Below, in pieces: positions 12,828 through 23,956 of a stretch of 64,000 nucleotides of DNA. Source of the stretch: Lanius collurio (Eukaryota > Chordata > Aves > Passeriformes > Laniidae); assembly GCA_020086605.1 (NCBI GenBank), contig JACBWW010000015.1:26130373-26194372 (forward strand), in the 5' to 3' direction. Made by a program: the position numbers and the translations under genes. Position 1 is the first letter of the stretch; each line of letters starts with the position of its first letter. A model generated the notes under the pieces. That model did not search any database and was not told the origin of the DNA. It saw only the letters and a list, made by a program, of their open reading frames with translations.

Positions 12828-13000
12828 TTGACTTTAGATTAACTAAAGTCATCTCAGCACTGCCAGTATTCCTTTCTGGTGGTCCAGAGCCCAAAAGGGC
12901 CAAAAGATCACTGGATCACCTGCCTTCCTGGGGCCTTTAGACTGAGCCATCAGATCCCAATTTTAATTTTTAACTATTTTTGTTAATTTTTTTTGTTTTT

Positions 13001-13006
13001 AATAAA
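13001..13006 (+). terminator. LTR poly(A) signal (copy 1)
   Basis: AATAAA follows a T-rich run and lies 34 bases before the LTR end, as expected for the R region. It is matched by TTTATT at 62507-62512 in the inverted copy. Confidence 0.7.
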
Positions 13007-13045
13007 TTTTAAGAAAACAAGAGTTGTCTTGTTTCTCACAGATAG

Positions 13046-14922
13046 GTACACCCTAAAGTAGATTCTATATGCTTTATCTGGTATTCAGCTTACAAAATTC
13101 GTGCTGATTTCTCAGGAGTTTAACCTCATACTGTCCTACTTCTTCCCACTACTGTAGCTATATGCCAGACAGAATTCTGGGCTTATGATGATGAAAACTA
13201 TTTGCATGATATAAGCAGGAGCGATATTGATAACACATAAACACATGCATGCATTCCTGTCTAAAAGGACATCATACTCTTCTCAACCCCTGGGCAAAAT
13301 ATTTTAATTACATTGATTTCACTGCATTTTAGTTCCTGTTCCTAATTCACACTAGCATGCATTATTAAAAAATGAAGCCCTTTTCCCTTAAGGAGGCTTT
13401 TCTTCCAGATTTTTCTTGATAAAATATGTCAACTTACACTTTTCTTAGGTTTTCCGTCTCTGTGCTCTTGGTGCTGTTCCTTCATATATTCTCTTTCAGG
13501 CCTAAAACAATAAATTCTGGGATGCTTTACAGGTTAGAGTTATGTGCTATACTTAAAACTAAACTGCATTATTTATTAAGGATTTGGGCGTTTTATTTGC
13601 TTTGATTTGGGTTTTAGCATTTCGTTTGAGGAACTTTAAAATTCTTTGAAATATGGTATCCACATGTTTACTTACTAGCTGCTACTTACTAATTTCCTGT
13701 CATCATGACTGTGAATATGCATGTGTTTTTCTTCACTTTTTACTACTGGTAGATTACCCATGAATTTATCCATTTAAAATCCAAGTACACCTTCCCGCCA
13801 GTTCCACAATCCCAAGTCTTTATTAGCAATGGAGCATGCCGGTTCTCCTAATAGGATCTTTGCTGCCAAGGTAAGTAGTCAAATATTTTTCATAACAATT
13901 GCAAAAAGGTAAAACAATGTCTATAGCATAAAGTTTAGGAGGATATTCAGTCTCAAAATGAACCTACATTTTTGCAGGCATTTGCAAATGCCTGTGGGTC
14001 AAGGAAACATCATGAAACATTAAGAAATTGCCACCATAAGGGGTAATGAATATTTCATCCATAAGGTTCTTACATGTTTTTATTTTAAATGCAAATCTGT
14101 CAAATTGTATTTTCATTACTTTATTACACCATAGTTATTGCTTTCCATGTTTCCAGACCTGGAACATGGTAAGGGTCACTGTAATCCCCTGAAAGCGCGA
14201 CTGAAATCAAGTACCCATCTTCTGCTGAATGTGTGAATAACACACGTGTTTTAGGGAACATCTGCAGAGCGAATAAAGCAAATGCTCAAAAACATACCAT
14301 GTCATTGTTATAGAAACCTTTCCATTGAAAAATCAAGACCCATCAAGAAGTCACCTCATCTAAATGTAACCCTCTCATAGTCAGCATTTTGTCCTGGGGT
14401 AGTTATTGAGACTTTCTGCACTGTCCATGGAAGAATCTTTGTACCAGTTTGGCTCATCTTTCCACTACTGAGAGAAGAGTCCAAGACTGGGGAAAGGTGT
14501 TTCTCTAGCATAAATGACAATCTCTAGCACTCAGATTTTAGGTAATATGGATCCCACCTTTATTTCCTCTTCCTTCCTGCTGTCTCTCGGGGTCAGGGGT
14601 ATTTTTCCTGGCCAAGATACCAATGCAAAGGCAAATTTAGTGCATCTCAAGGATCTCAAGTCATGGGAGGACACTTTTGCAAAGGAATATTTACGTGAAA
14701 ATCCTTGCATAGATTTTCTTTTGTCTGAGAGGTGATTCTCTGTCCATGTCTGTCTTATACGCAGGGAGCTGTCAGTGTGAAGCATGGCTGTTATCATCCT
14801 TTTTCTGACTCTGTGCCCTTCCAAAGAAAACAACAGCCAAGAGATCCAACTCTCCAGGCTTCTGTCACCCACAGTGCTCGTAGCCCACACAGGAGAGCAA
14901 GGAGTGTATTTATTCCTTTTCA
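13046..14922. other. Unique non-coding stretch between LTRs
   Basis: AT-rich, no gene recognised. Overlapping open frames on both strands between 14514 and 14992 show no domain and no conservation clue and are treated as chance. Confidence 0.55.
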
Positions 14923-15446
14923 GGATTGTTGTAGATGGGTCAAAATTCATAAGAAATTAAAACACTATAACTGGAATAAGTTATTAATATGAGATATAAA
15001 ATGTAAACTATATCTTGTAAATTGTGTATATGTTTAAACTTAGTTGTGTTCAGAGTACAGCTTAGCAAGTCTCATGACATCTTGCTCAAGGAAGGTACTC
15101 ATTAACATAAGAAGTGCAGGCAAGCTCAGGAGATGACCTCAGACCCATGATTTCACCTTACCCAACAAGAACCCTTTTCCATCTGAAAGAAGCAAGAGAT
15201 AGGATCTGCTGCTCCTTGGACATTGCTGATGAATGGACCTATTGCTCAAGATACCTCATTGTAATCATATAAGGATTTCTCGGAAAGATCATCATATGTT
15301 GAGATGAGTTACTGGAAACCATCAACCAGAGCACAAAGAGAATCCTTGGACACATCAACATCTAAATGTACCACTGAGCACTGGACCAGAGTATCATCAA
15401 GAATGAAAAGGACAAAGGATTTCAAAGCCAAGAGCAAGAAAAACAG

Positions 15447-15453
15447 TATAAAA
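15447..15453 (+). promoter_or_regulatory. LTR TATA box
   Basis: TATAAAA within the phrase 'acagtataaaaactgg', which is kept in all three copies of this LTR in the window. Confidence 0.75.
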
Positions 15454-15598
15454 ACTGGACTCAAACATCTCTAAGGTGTGCACTTACCTCTCTGAACTGC
15501 TGGTGGTCAGAGCTGTGTATGTGTCACCCAGAGTCAAGAACCTAGGCTTGGCCCTGCTTTCTTTTATAGTGGCTGATTTTGATTGTCAATTTGATTGA

Positions 15599-15604
15599 AA
15601 TAAA
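15599..15604 (+). terminator. LTR poly(A) signal
   Basis: AATAAA 152 bases after the start of the TATA box. The same signal is present in the copy at 31720-31725. Confidence 0.7.
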
Positions 15605-15620
15605 TTTTATTTATTTTTAT

Positions 15621-15651
15621 ATTAATAATTTGGCTTGCGCAAATTATTAAT
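15621..15651 (+). promoter_or_regulatory. Stem-loop in LTR, downstream of poly(A) signal
   Basis: ATTAATAATTTG (15621-15632) pairs perfectly with CAAATTATTAAT (15640-15651) around the 7-base loop GCTTGCG. The same stem is present in the copies at 31742-31772 and 63605-63635. In RNA it would fold close to the cleavage site, so a role in 3'-end processing or packaging is conceivable; this is inference. Confidence 0.7.
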
Positions 15652-15684
15652 CCAATGAAATTGACATTTCATTTATAACAGGAT

Positions 15685-18600
15685 CTTGCAGATACACAAG
15701 GTTTTCTACAAACTTATCAATTTATGATATAGCCTGTTCCTTCTAAAAGGTAGCTGCTCACAGTGCTCTTTATTTTGTCTACTGCTCACCATCAGCAGGA
15801 ATATAAAATTTCCTGGGCTAATCAGAAAGGGCTTTTATTATTTCTGGTTTTCTCTGGTTAACCTCCTTGCCATTGGATTCAGATAAACTTCATGACTGTG
15901 ACTTAAAAGTTGTTTAAAGGCCATTTGGCTGATCTGAATAATTAGCTACATACATTGCATACATGATATTATTATTAATAAGAAGAATAGTAATATTACA
16001 ACAACTAAAATAAAAATAATAGTATGTAAAAATAAAAAATAAAAACAATATTGGGAATCACTAGGAAAGAAATAAAGAAAAATTAATAACATCTTTATGC
16101 TGTTATAAATTACAAACTTACATTGTCAATATAAAGTGTTGTTCCTTCCTCTGCTTTTTTTCCCCCACAGTTGATATGGTAAAAGATGATCAGAAGTCTG
16201 AAAGCATCACAGTAGTTTTCTGGATGAATAAGCTTTGATTCCTCAGCTTTGAAAAGACATGACTGGGTGACATGAGTGGAGTCTCTAAACTCAGGCATGC
16301 CAGGTGAATACAAAGTGACTCTGCACTGTTGCTTCTGACAAAAGAACATAGTTGCAGCAAGTTTAATTTGGGGAGAGAGGATGATGAGAACAAACAGAAA
16401 GAGATGCTTCTTCACCCAACAACTGATTAAGTTTTGTACTATCGCCACTGTTTGAGGACGTTAAAATTTTACATGGTTGCTAAAAGCAGCTCATGATTTT
16501 TGCAGAAAAGTGCAAAGTCAGCACATTTATGTCCAGAAGTATTTTAATTACAAATTGTTGAAGACTGGAAGGGTTTTCTGGGAAAATATTGCTGTATACT
16601 TGCTTAGTTCTTGTATTCTTCTCTACTAGCTGTTACCAGAAATTGATTGCAGAACAACAAAGCTGTTTGACTTGACCCATTATAGTTAAATTTTTCCATT
16701 GCTTCTCTCTGCCTAAAGAAATTTAATTTAGCTGTGATCACTGATTTTAGTCACAGTAGTGACTGTGTTCTGGATGTCATTAAGTTACAATAACTACCAG
16801 CCCTGACATCCTGCTGTTCACTGCCATCCTTTCACCAGTGTTTATGGTGCCCCTTACTCTGGGATAACTGAGCACAAATGCGGGTGTAGCCATGGCCCAT
16901 CCTTTTTCTGTCAAAAAATCCAGATTTAAAAGAAGCAAATTTTTGGTTATTTGTATGACTTTTGCTGGACTGAGTTAGGAGAAGGAGTAAAATAGCAGGT
17001 TTGCTGCCTGGTTCTGAGTGAGCAGAGCAATTGTCAAGCATGCTAATTATGCAGACTAATGCAAAAAAGGCTCTCTGAGTTGAACATCCTTTTGCTCCCC
17101 ACTGTCTGCTCTGCCTCTGCCATGAAGTTCAGGTCCCCTGTGGCAGGACTGACTAATGCACATGCAGAACAGCTCCTGCAGCACCACATTCCAGACATTG
17201 GAATTGACTGGGATCCATTATTGGTTGTCTCTGAGTTGAACTTGAGTTGACTCAGGATATGCTGCAGAAACAGACCCATATACGGCTTTAACCATGACTG
17301 AGCTGAGAATATTTTACTTGATGGAACAACAGCCTTTGGTCAGATAGCCTTGGACAGAAAACCATGTTGTGTAAGAGACAGAGTCAAGCTTGGAAGTTTG
17401 TGACTTACCTTCACCTCATTAATTTGGGAGTTGAAAACCCAGATTAATGCATTGTAGGCCTGCAAAAATGGTGCTTTGCTAACAGTAAGTCTCTTTGCTA
17501 ACTGCTGGTGCTTGCATGGGAGAAATTAAAATAAGTATTAATAGTCTTGAAAGAGATTATCTTCTGTACCAAACAAATTCCTTTAAAGAGTCATAGGTTT
17601 AAAACCCCAGGTGCGATTGTTTTATAAAAATGAAAAATAAAAAATATGAGCTAGAAAAGAGCTGCTTTTCAAAATTTGTTTCTGAACTAAAACCTTAATT
17701 GCATTTTTTTAATTATAAGCTCAAGATTTAGGAATTCCAATTAGGAAGTATGTAATTTCCAGTTTTAAATAAGTCTTATTTTTTTTAAGAGGCACTCCAC
17801 CCCATATTTTCCTATAGAAATAATTTAGAAGCTTATCTCTTGAAATCAATTTTATTCCAATTTTATCCTTTGGTACTCAATTCTAATTAAATTTTCATAC
17901 CAGTTTTACTGCTCTCAGAATCTGAGTGCTTTAGAAAAAAAGCATTTTCAAACCCAAACTCATAATTTCTGCTCAGATTTGCTTTTCTGCTGCTATTTTG
18001 TTGCCTTTCTAACAATGCAAAGATGTAACTAAAAGTTAACTGTAACTGTAATTTGTATGGTAAGAGATACTGATTTTTTTTTTTAATTTGCCATGTTTTA
18101 TGTCTTGGTAATAAAATGCAAGACTTACTCTAATAAATGATTTTTAAAGAGCTTCCCATACCTTTAACAACCACTGGGATAAAACTCCAGAATTCCTGAT
18201 TAGGAAAACATGAAACATTTGCTAATGAAATGCCAAAAATGAGACACTTGATCAGAGTGAAATTCATAGCTGCTCAGGGAACTCATAGCTGATATAATTT
18301 TCCCACTGGTCATGTGTAAGTTCTTCTCTGTCTGTAATAGTGCCCCTTATGGGAGTGGATATCATCTGTTTGCCTTTCTTAAATCTGCCCTCAGTGTCCT
18401 TTAGTTTTATCAAAAGGCAGCCTAACATGGTGGTTGGACCACACAGTGGTTGATTTATATGCTGTCACCTCTCCATTCTTCTGGGAATCTCCCAGATCTA
18501 CCAGGATCCCCATGGTTTTACATACAGACATCTAAAGGACTCTGCAAAACCAGAGAGTTCTTGTCTCAGAAAAAGCAGCACTGTGTTGTCTATCCAAAAT

Positions 18601-19302
18601 CCAGGATGTGTTCATGTTGTCTTTTTTGGAAAAGTTCTTGGTGCAAAAAAAGGCATCCCGAGAGGTAAGCTGCTGTTCTGCAAAGCACAGTGTTCACTGT
18701 TAGAGGTTGGAGAATTAAGACTTAGAATGGTCAACTCCTTATCTCCCCTATCATTTCTAAAAAACATATATTTTTTTTTTAATGTATGTTGTGGAATTAA
18801 TTAAGACAATGCAAAATTCAAAGTGCGGGGCTGCTTCTTTTAGTTACATCTTTGCATTTTTATTTCACATCCTTGTTTCCTTGTTTGCATTATTTTTTTC
18901 AAAAGAAATGTTGAATATCAAAAGAAATGTTTAATTTCAAAAGAAATTAGAGTATTTCCCCCTAAAAATACACATCATGTATTTTCAGCATTCTTAGTAT
19001 CCCATCTGAATGATGCATAAGGGGATGCTCAGTACTTGCTTCAGTTAGATGGAATATTCCTGAGGAAAAAAAAAACCATCTTGAAGAAGATGTATTTATA
19101 TTTTCTTTTCCATACATCTTTTCAGAATCTCAACACATAATGGAAGAAAATTTATTAATGGTGGAATCAGGAGTAGTCTTTGCATACAGCTTTATTTTCA
19201 TATTCAAAATGCTAAAGACTCTGCACAAGTGCCTTAATCTCATCCTGACTTTCTGGCAGTAAAATCCTTGTCTCTTTTAAATCTCTTCAATGTCAGTCGG
19301 GT
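15685..19302. other. Unique non-coding stretch
   Basis: No gene, RNA or recognised repeat. Very AT-rich around 15960-16100 and 17600-18130. The open frames (up to 112 codons at 16110-16448, minus) have no domain and look like chance. A loose triplicate of 'caaaagaaat' lies near 18900-18945. Confidence 0.6.
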
Positions 19303-19440
19303 TTCACAGAACTGTAAAACAGTCCAGCCAAAAATGGACTTTGAAAGATCATCAGGTCCAACATTTTTTGGGAAAGGGAATGTTGTGGACATTATCTAGT
19401 ACACTGTACCACTGCATCCTGAAAAACTCCAAATTTGCCC
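19303..19440 (-). mobile_element. CR1 LINE, 3' end fragment
   Basis: The plus strand reads 'cacagaactgtaaaacagt' and then 'gaaagatcatcaggtccaac', the eroded reverse complement of the avian CR1 3' end. Similarity fades inside the following 80 bases, so the left boundary of the insertion (19303) is firmer than the right. Confidence 0.55.
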
Positions 19441-21349
19441 TCAAAAAACAACAACACAAATAATTAAAAAAAAATCTCCAGTTTATACATTGCTGCAAGA
19501 CCCAGCTGTAGAGATTTGGGGTAAGTCTAATAAATAGACTATCACAGATGTGAGCTAAGCATTTTAGAAAATAGAAAAGACAGACTGTATTTTCATTTCT
19601 TGGATAGTGCTGATCAGGTGAGGGGATATCGTGGAGGGTTGACCCCTGTGCTCTTTTTAAATGCACAACAAGGCAACTAAGTAACAATATCTGCAAAAAA
19701 TATAATAGTTAACTATATTAGTAGTTTTACTGACTTCAAAGTGGCTGATGTCAGTGGCATTTAAGGAATTATTATGTAAACAAATAATGGTGCAGAACTA
19801 AAATCATCAAAGGATTGATTGGTTTTGTTTGGTGACAAAATGATAAAAATTAAGAGCAGTAAGCATAAACCTTAAATCAAGCAACAGTTTCTTGGTGCAC
19901 AGCATGAAGTCTCTTAGATGGGCTTGTGGAGGAATTAATTAGGTAATGTATTTAATGAATCTGGAGTGCTTTGAGGAATATGAAGTGCTTTATAACTGCT
20001 AGGAATTTTACTTCTTAATTTCTTAATTGTGTATTTATTTACTTTTAAATTATGTAAATTCCAAAGCAGATACAAAAAACATCAATAGCTTACTTCTTCA
20101 GGAGCTCAGTCTCAGAACTTCTTGTGACATAGTGGTGGCAGGGGGAAGGGGTATTTCAATACTTTTAATTGTAATAGTTTGTGCAAATTGAAGCACCTTA
20201 TTTCTATCCTTAAATTATTTCTGCTTGTGTTGTAATGCATCACTGGGAAAGTCTGATGCAAAAAATATCGAACATTCTTAGGGACAGAACCCCATAGACA
20301 CACATACTAATGAAGCAAATTTCTTTTGCTTTTTGCTTTTCTGTATTAGGAAGGATTCACGCAGGCTGCACAGAAATTATCTGAGGGAACATGAGAACCC
20401 AGGATCTCCTTCCCTCTGAAAAGTAATTGCTTTGCCTAGCAGCCTATAGACCCATCAATTAAGTAATTTTCTTTCATTCTCTCATTTTCTTTCTTCTATA
20501 AGTATTCACCATGGGCACAAGATGTGCAGAGAAAGGGAACACCTCAGACTTGTAGATTACTGCAACTCTGCAAGACATATGTGTGTTCTAGGAGTTTTTA
20601 CTCATTACGGCTGGTACCATCTCTGAGATCATAGTGCTGAGATTGTGGAAAATTGAACTATCATGGAATTTTGTTGTCTCTTGGATGATTTCAATTAGCA
20701 GAACAATTTAATTATCAAGGGACTAAATGTGATTTGTATCCTCAAACTCTTGTTTTGAGGCCCCTTTGTTAATTTCACTAATTAGAGTATTAGCTATTTC
20801 TAGCAAACTCTGAAAATTGCCCCAGACTAATATGAACTGTAACAAAAAAGTTGCACCTAAATATTTTCTGGAGTTAGCAATGATATCAAAATTCATGGTT
20901 TCTGAATTCTAATGGAAAGCTCCAAACTTTCAGTAAGAGTGACTTTTGCCGCATCCTTTGCTTCTGTAATAATATTTTCCCTTTTTTTCTTCTTTCTCTC
21001 AGTTGCATATTTATTTGCTGCTTCTCCCACTACCCTGCTGACTTTTGCATTCCTCCTTATGTGTTTCAATCACTATTATAAAACCCAACTCTCTGGCAAG
21101 CTCCTTCAAGCTTGTTTTCTTGTGCACCACTAAACTGATTTTGACAATAAATTGCTCATGGGCATGTATTCTGTGTCAATTAATGCATGAACTGCTCAGC
21201 TAATACATAAACTGTTCCGTTATTTTAAATTTTCTCACAATAATGAAGTACAGAACATGAAAACTTTTTACACATGTAGCCCTGTGTTCCCCTCGGGGCA
21301 TTTTTTTTACCCTCTGTTCTGCTGGCTGAATCTTCCATCACATTTGTGT
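19441..21349. other. Unique non-coding stretch
   Basis: AT-rich, nothing recognised. Short open frames such as 19352-19696 (minus) and 20912-21133 (plus) carry no motif beyond hydrophobic runs that AT/TTT-rich DNA gives by chance. Confidence 0.55.
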
Positions 21350-21985
21350 GCATCTAGACTATGGGAACTTTTCCTTGGTCAGGGAAGATTGGGTTAGAGC
21401 ATACATAGGCAAACTTGGCATTCACAAGTCCCTGGGCCCTGATGGGATGCATCCACAAGCGCGGAGAGCTGACGGACACCATAGCAAGGCAGCTCATGAT
21501 CATCTTCAAAGTCTGTGGCAATCAGGAGAGGTTCCTGAGGGCTGGAAGAAATCAAATGTCACCCCAGTCTTCAAAAAAGTCAAGAAGGAGGACCCACAGA
21601 ACTACTGAGCAATCAACTTCACCTCAATCCCTGGAAAGGTAATGAAGCACCTTTTTCTGGAGGCCATCTCTGTCCACATGGATGACAAGAATGTGCTCAG
21701 GGCAGTCAGTGTGAATTCATTAAAAGTAAATCTTGCCTAACCAACCTGGTTGCCTTCCACGATGAAAAAACTACCTGCATGGATGAGGGCAGAGGACTGG
21801 ATATTGTCCACCTCGACTTCAAGGCTTTCAACACTGTCTCTCACGACATCATCTCAGGCAAACTCAGGAAGTGTGGGCTGGGTGAGTGGGCAGTGAGGTG
21901 GATGGAGAACTGACTGACCAGCAGATCCCAGAGGGTAGCAGTCAGTGGCACAGGGTCCAGTTGGAGGTAATTGCACAAGCTTTGG
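21350..21985 (+). mobile_element. CR1 LINE, reverse-transcriptase fragment (decayed)
   Basis: The translated plus strand shows the CR1 ORF2 reverse-transcriptase region in order: a GPDGMHP box near 21438-21458, EVPEGWKKSNVTPVFKK at about 21523-21573, a KKEDPQNY box ending at 21605, a TSIPGK segment near 21624-21641, and DIVHLDF followed by AFNTVSHD and GKLRKCGL in 21801-21880. The NY box is followed at once by a TGA stop where active elements read on. Further stops and frame shifts separate the later boxes, so the gene is dead. In family terms this is the polymerase that copies CR1 RNA at a nicked target. The upstream endonuclease half and the rest of ORF2 after about 21985 are missing. Confidence 0.93.
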
Positions 21986-23699
21986 ATCCTATTATCAACC
22001 TGTATCACCTTGCTTAAGGACTCTTTTCTTGAGAGCCAGAAGTTCACCTTTGGCTCCTTCAGTTATTTAATGTACAATATTTGTAAAACATAAAAAATTA
22101 AGATAAAATTACTCCACTTGTAAACCAAACATTTACTGACAAGCAGCTGATCTCAACGAATCCATTGCTTTACTTTATATTAATACTTAAATTACGATCT
22201 CATAGTCTCTGATTTACCGTTTTTTATAGACTGCTTCATTTTCAACTGCTGACCGGGAATTTTTTTTTATAATAAGCATTTTTTTTTCTTATTGAGTAAT
22301 TATGATGTGTGGCATGGGAAAGGGCCAGGCTTTTTGAAAAAGTCTTCATTTTTCAAAAGATTGGAAAGCATTTAGAAGTTGACTAAAGATCCTCTTTGAT
22401 GTTTTCAGAATGAAAACAGATTTTTTTTTTCCAATGTTTACACTTTTCTTCCTATGATGCTCAGTGATTTTTGTTTCAAAGAATAAAATGGTCAAACCAA
22501 AATGCTGTGATTTAAAACTAAATCTTTGAAATTATCAAGTGGCAACCTAACAAAGAGTTAATGAAAATGTAGTTCCTACATTTCATCCCAAGGGAAATAA
22601 AATCATAGCTTGACTAATGTTTCTTATTTGGGAAAATACACCTTTTCACCATGTTTTTTAACTTTCATATTCACTTTTGTCCAAATCTATTATATTTGCC
22701 TTCTTTTCAATGAATAGAAGGAAATTGTCATGAAATTGCCTGGTAGCAAAAGTTATTTAATGACAAAATATAAATCTTCCTTTTTCCCCTTAACTATATA
22801 GTTACTAAACACCATGATTTGAAAAATTGAAGCAAGTACTTCCATTTTGAGATGCTTTCTCATGCACATGGGAAAATTGCTATGGATCACAGACTTTATT
22901 CAGCCTCCTCTTTATTCTGGTCATTTTTGACTAGGAAATGCTTCACTTCTAATAACTAACACTAATATGCTCTAATGGTTTAGTTAAGTAGACTTTATTG
23001 CATCCTAGTGGGAATGCTGTACTCTGGGTTATTGATTTGCCTCTCACAGGAGTAGCAGGTCATACAAGTGTGCTGACTATTACACAATACACAGGCCCAG
23101 TTCTGATTTTGGATATTACAGCAGGTTTGCAAGGCTGAGTACCAAATGAAGCAATAGAGTACCAAGGGGAAATCAAATCAAGCAGTTCTACAGTTCCAGT
23201 GACATGAAGAATGGCTTACTCTTGTTCTGTTCATGCTGAAAAGCAATTATTTTGTAATGATGATCACAAATTATCCTTGTAATAATGAATCTTTGCTATG
23301 GTTTTAAATAGTTCTAATTATTTCACATATTTGGCATACTATTGACATACATTACCTTGGACATTATTACTAACCATCCCCACAGTTTTGTCAAATTGGA
23401 AACTGTTTTATCACCACAACAGTTACACAATCACAGGGATGTTTTTATAGAACAAACAGATAAAAAGCCAAACAAAATATTTCCCTAAAAAGCAAAACAA
23501 AATATTTCCCTAAAGCTATTAGGAGGGAATGGATGTCCTTGAGGACAGGTAAACCTGAGCTAATGCTGGGAAAAAGGGAAGAGGGGTCATGCTTATGGTG
23601 CTATGGTACATCCTACAGCACAGCAGAGAATTGTGGTGGCCAGGGACGTTTCCTGAGCCAAGGAAAACCCTGAGTTACGACAGATTCGTTAAGAAGGCC
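21986..23699. other. Unique AT-rich stretch between two CR1 pieces
   Basis: It does not read as CR1, although it separates a CR1 polymerase fragment from a CR1 3' end on the same strand. It contains a near-perfect 2 x 25-bp tandem repeat at 23462-23511. No gene is seen. Confidence 0.55.
23462..23511. repeat. Tandem duplication, 2 x 25 bp
   Basis: The unit AAAAAGCCAAACAAAATATT plus TCCCT is repeated head to tail with one C/A difference. Confidence 0.8.
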
Positions 23700-23955
23700 T
23701 GTAGGGATAGGAAGGAAGAATGGTTTTAAACTACAAGAGAGTAGATTCAGACTATATGAAAGGAAGAATTTTTTTTTTAAATGAGACCATTGCAAAACTG
23801 GAACAGGCTGCCCAGAGTGGTTGGAGATGACTCATCCCTGGAAACATCCAATATAATGTTGGACAGTGCTCTGAGCAACCAGAATAATTAACCATGTCCC
23901 TGCTCATGGATGACCTTTCCAGCCCAAAACATGCTATGATTCTGTGATTCTATGT
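23700..23955 (+). mobile_element. CR1 LINE, 3' end
   Basis: The block shows phrases diagnostic of the avian CR1 3' untranslated region: 'aatggttttaaactacaaga', 'ggaacaggctgcccagagtg', 'catccctggaaacatccaa', 'gacctttccagcccaaaac' and a tail of ATGATTCTGTGATTCTATG. The tail gives plus orientation and a precise 3' end near 23955. An internal T9 replaces part of the usual sequence near 23770. Confidence 0.92.
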
Positions 23956-23956
23956 G

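Larger units (their letters stand above)
12093..13040 (+). mobile_element. Solo LTR, copy 1 of a family shared with 62462-63423 (ERVL-like by TSD)
   Basis: The reverse complement of 62462-63423 aligns along this whole segment, including the two ends. It starts TGTCAT and ends CTCACA, giving TG...CA termini. The flanks are GATGG (12088-12092) and GATAG (13041-13045), a 5-bp target-site duplication with one mismatch. A TATA box lies at 12716-12722 and an AATAAA poly(A) signal at 13001-13006, in the order expected for U3-R-U5. The length is 948 bp. No gag-pol-env sequence adjoins it, so it is a solo LTR. CpG sites kept in the other copy are mostly TG or CA here, which suggests this copy is older or more heavily methylated. 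Confidence 0.92.
14927..15680 (+). mobile_element. Solo LTR (ERV1-like by 4-bp TSD), family also at 31044-31801 and 63576-64000
   Basis: Starts TGTTGTAG and ends TTTATAACA. The tetranucleotide GGAT stands on both sides (14923-14926 and 15681-15684), a perfect 4-bp target-site duplication. TATAAAA is at 15447-15453 and AATAAA at 15599-15604. The 3' half, from 'cagtataaaaactggact' onward, matches the LTR at 31044-31801 and, inverted, the one at 63576. A perfect 12-bp stem with a 7-base loop lies just after the poly(A) signal (15621-15651). The length is 754 bp. No internal proviral sequence is attached. Four-base TSDs are typical of class I (gamma-like) elements; that assignment is inference. 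Confidence 0.92.
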
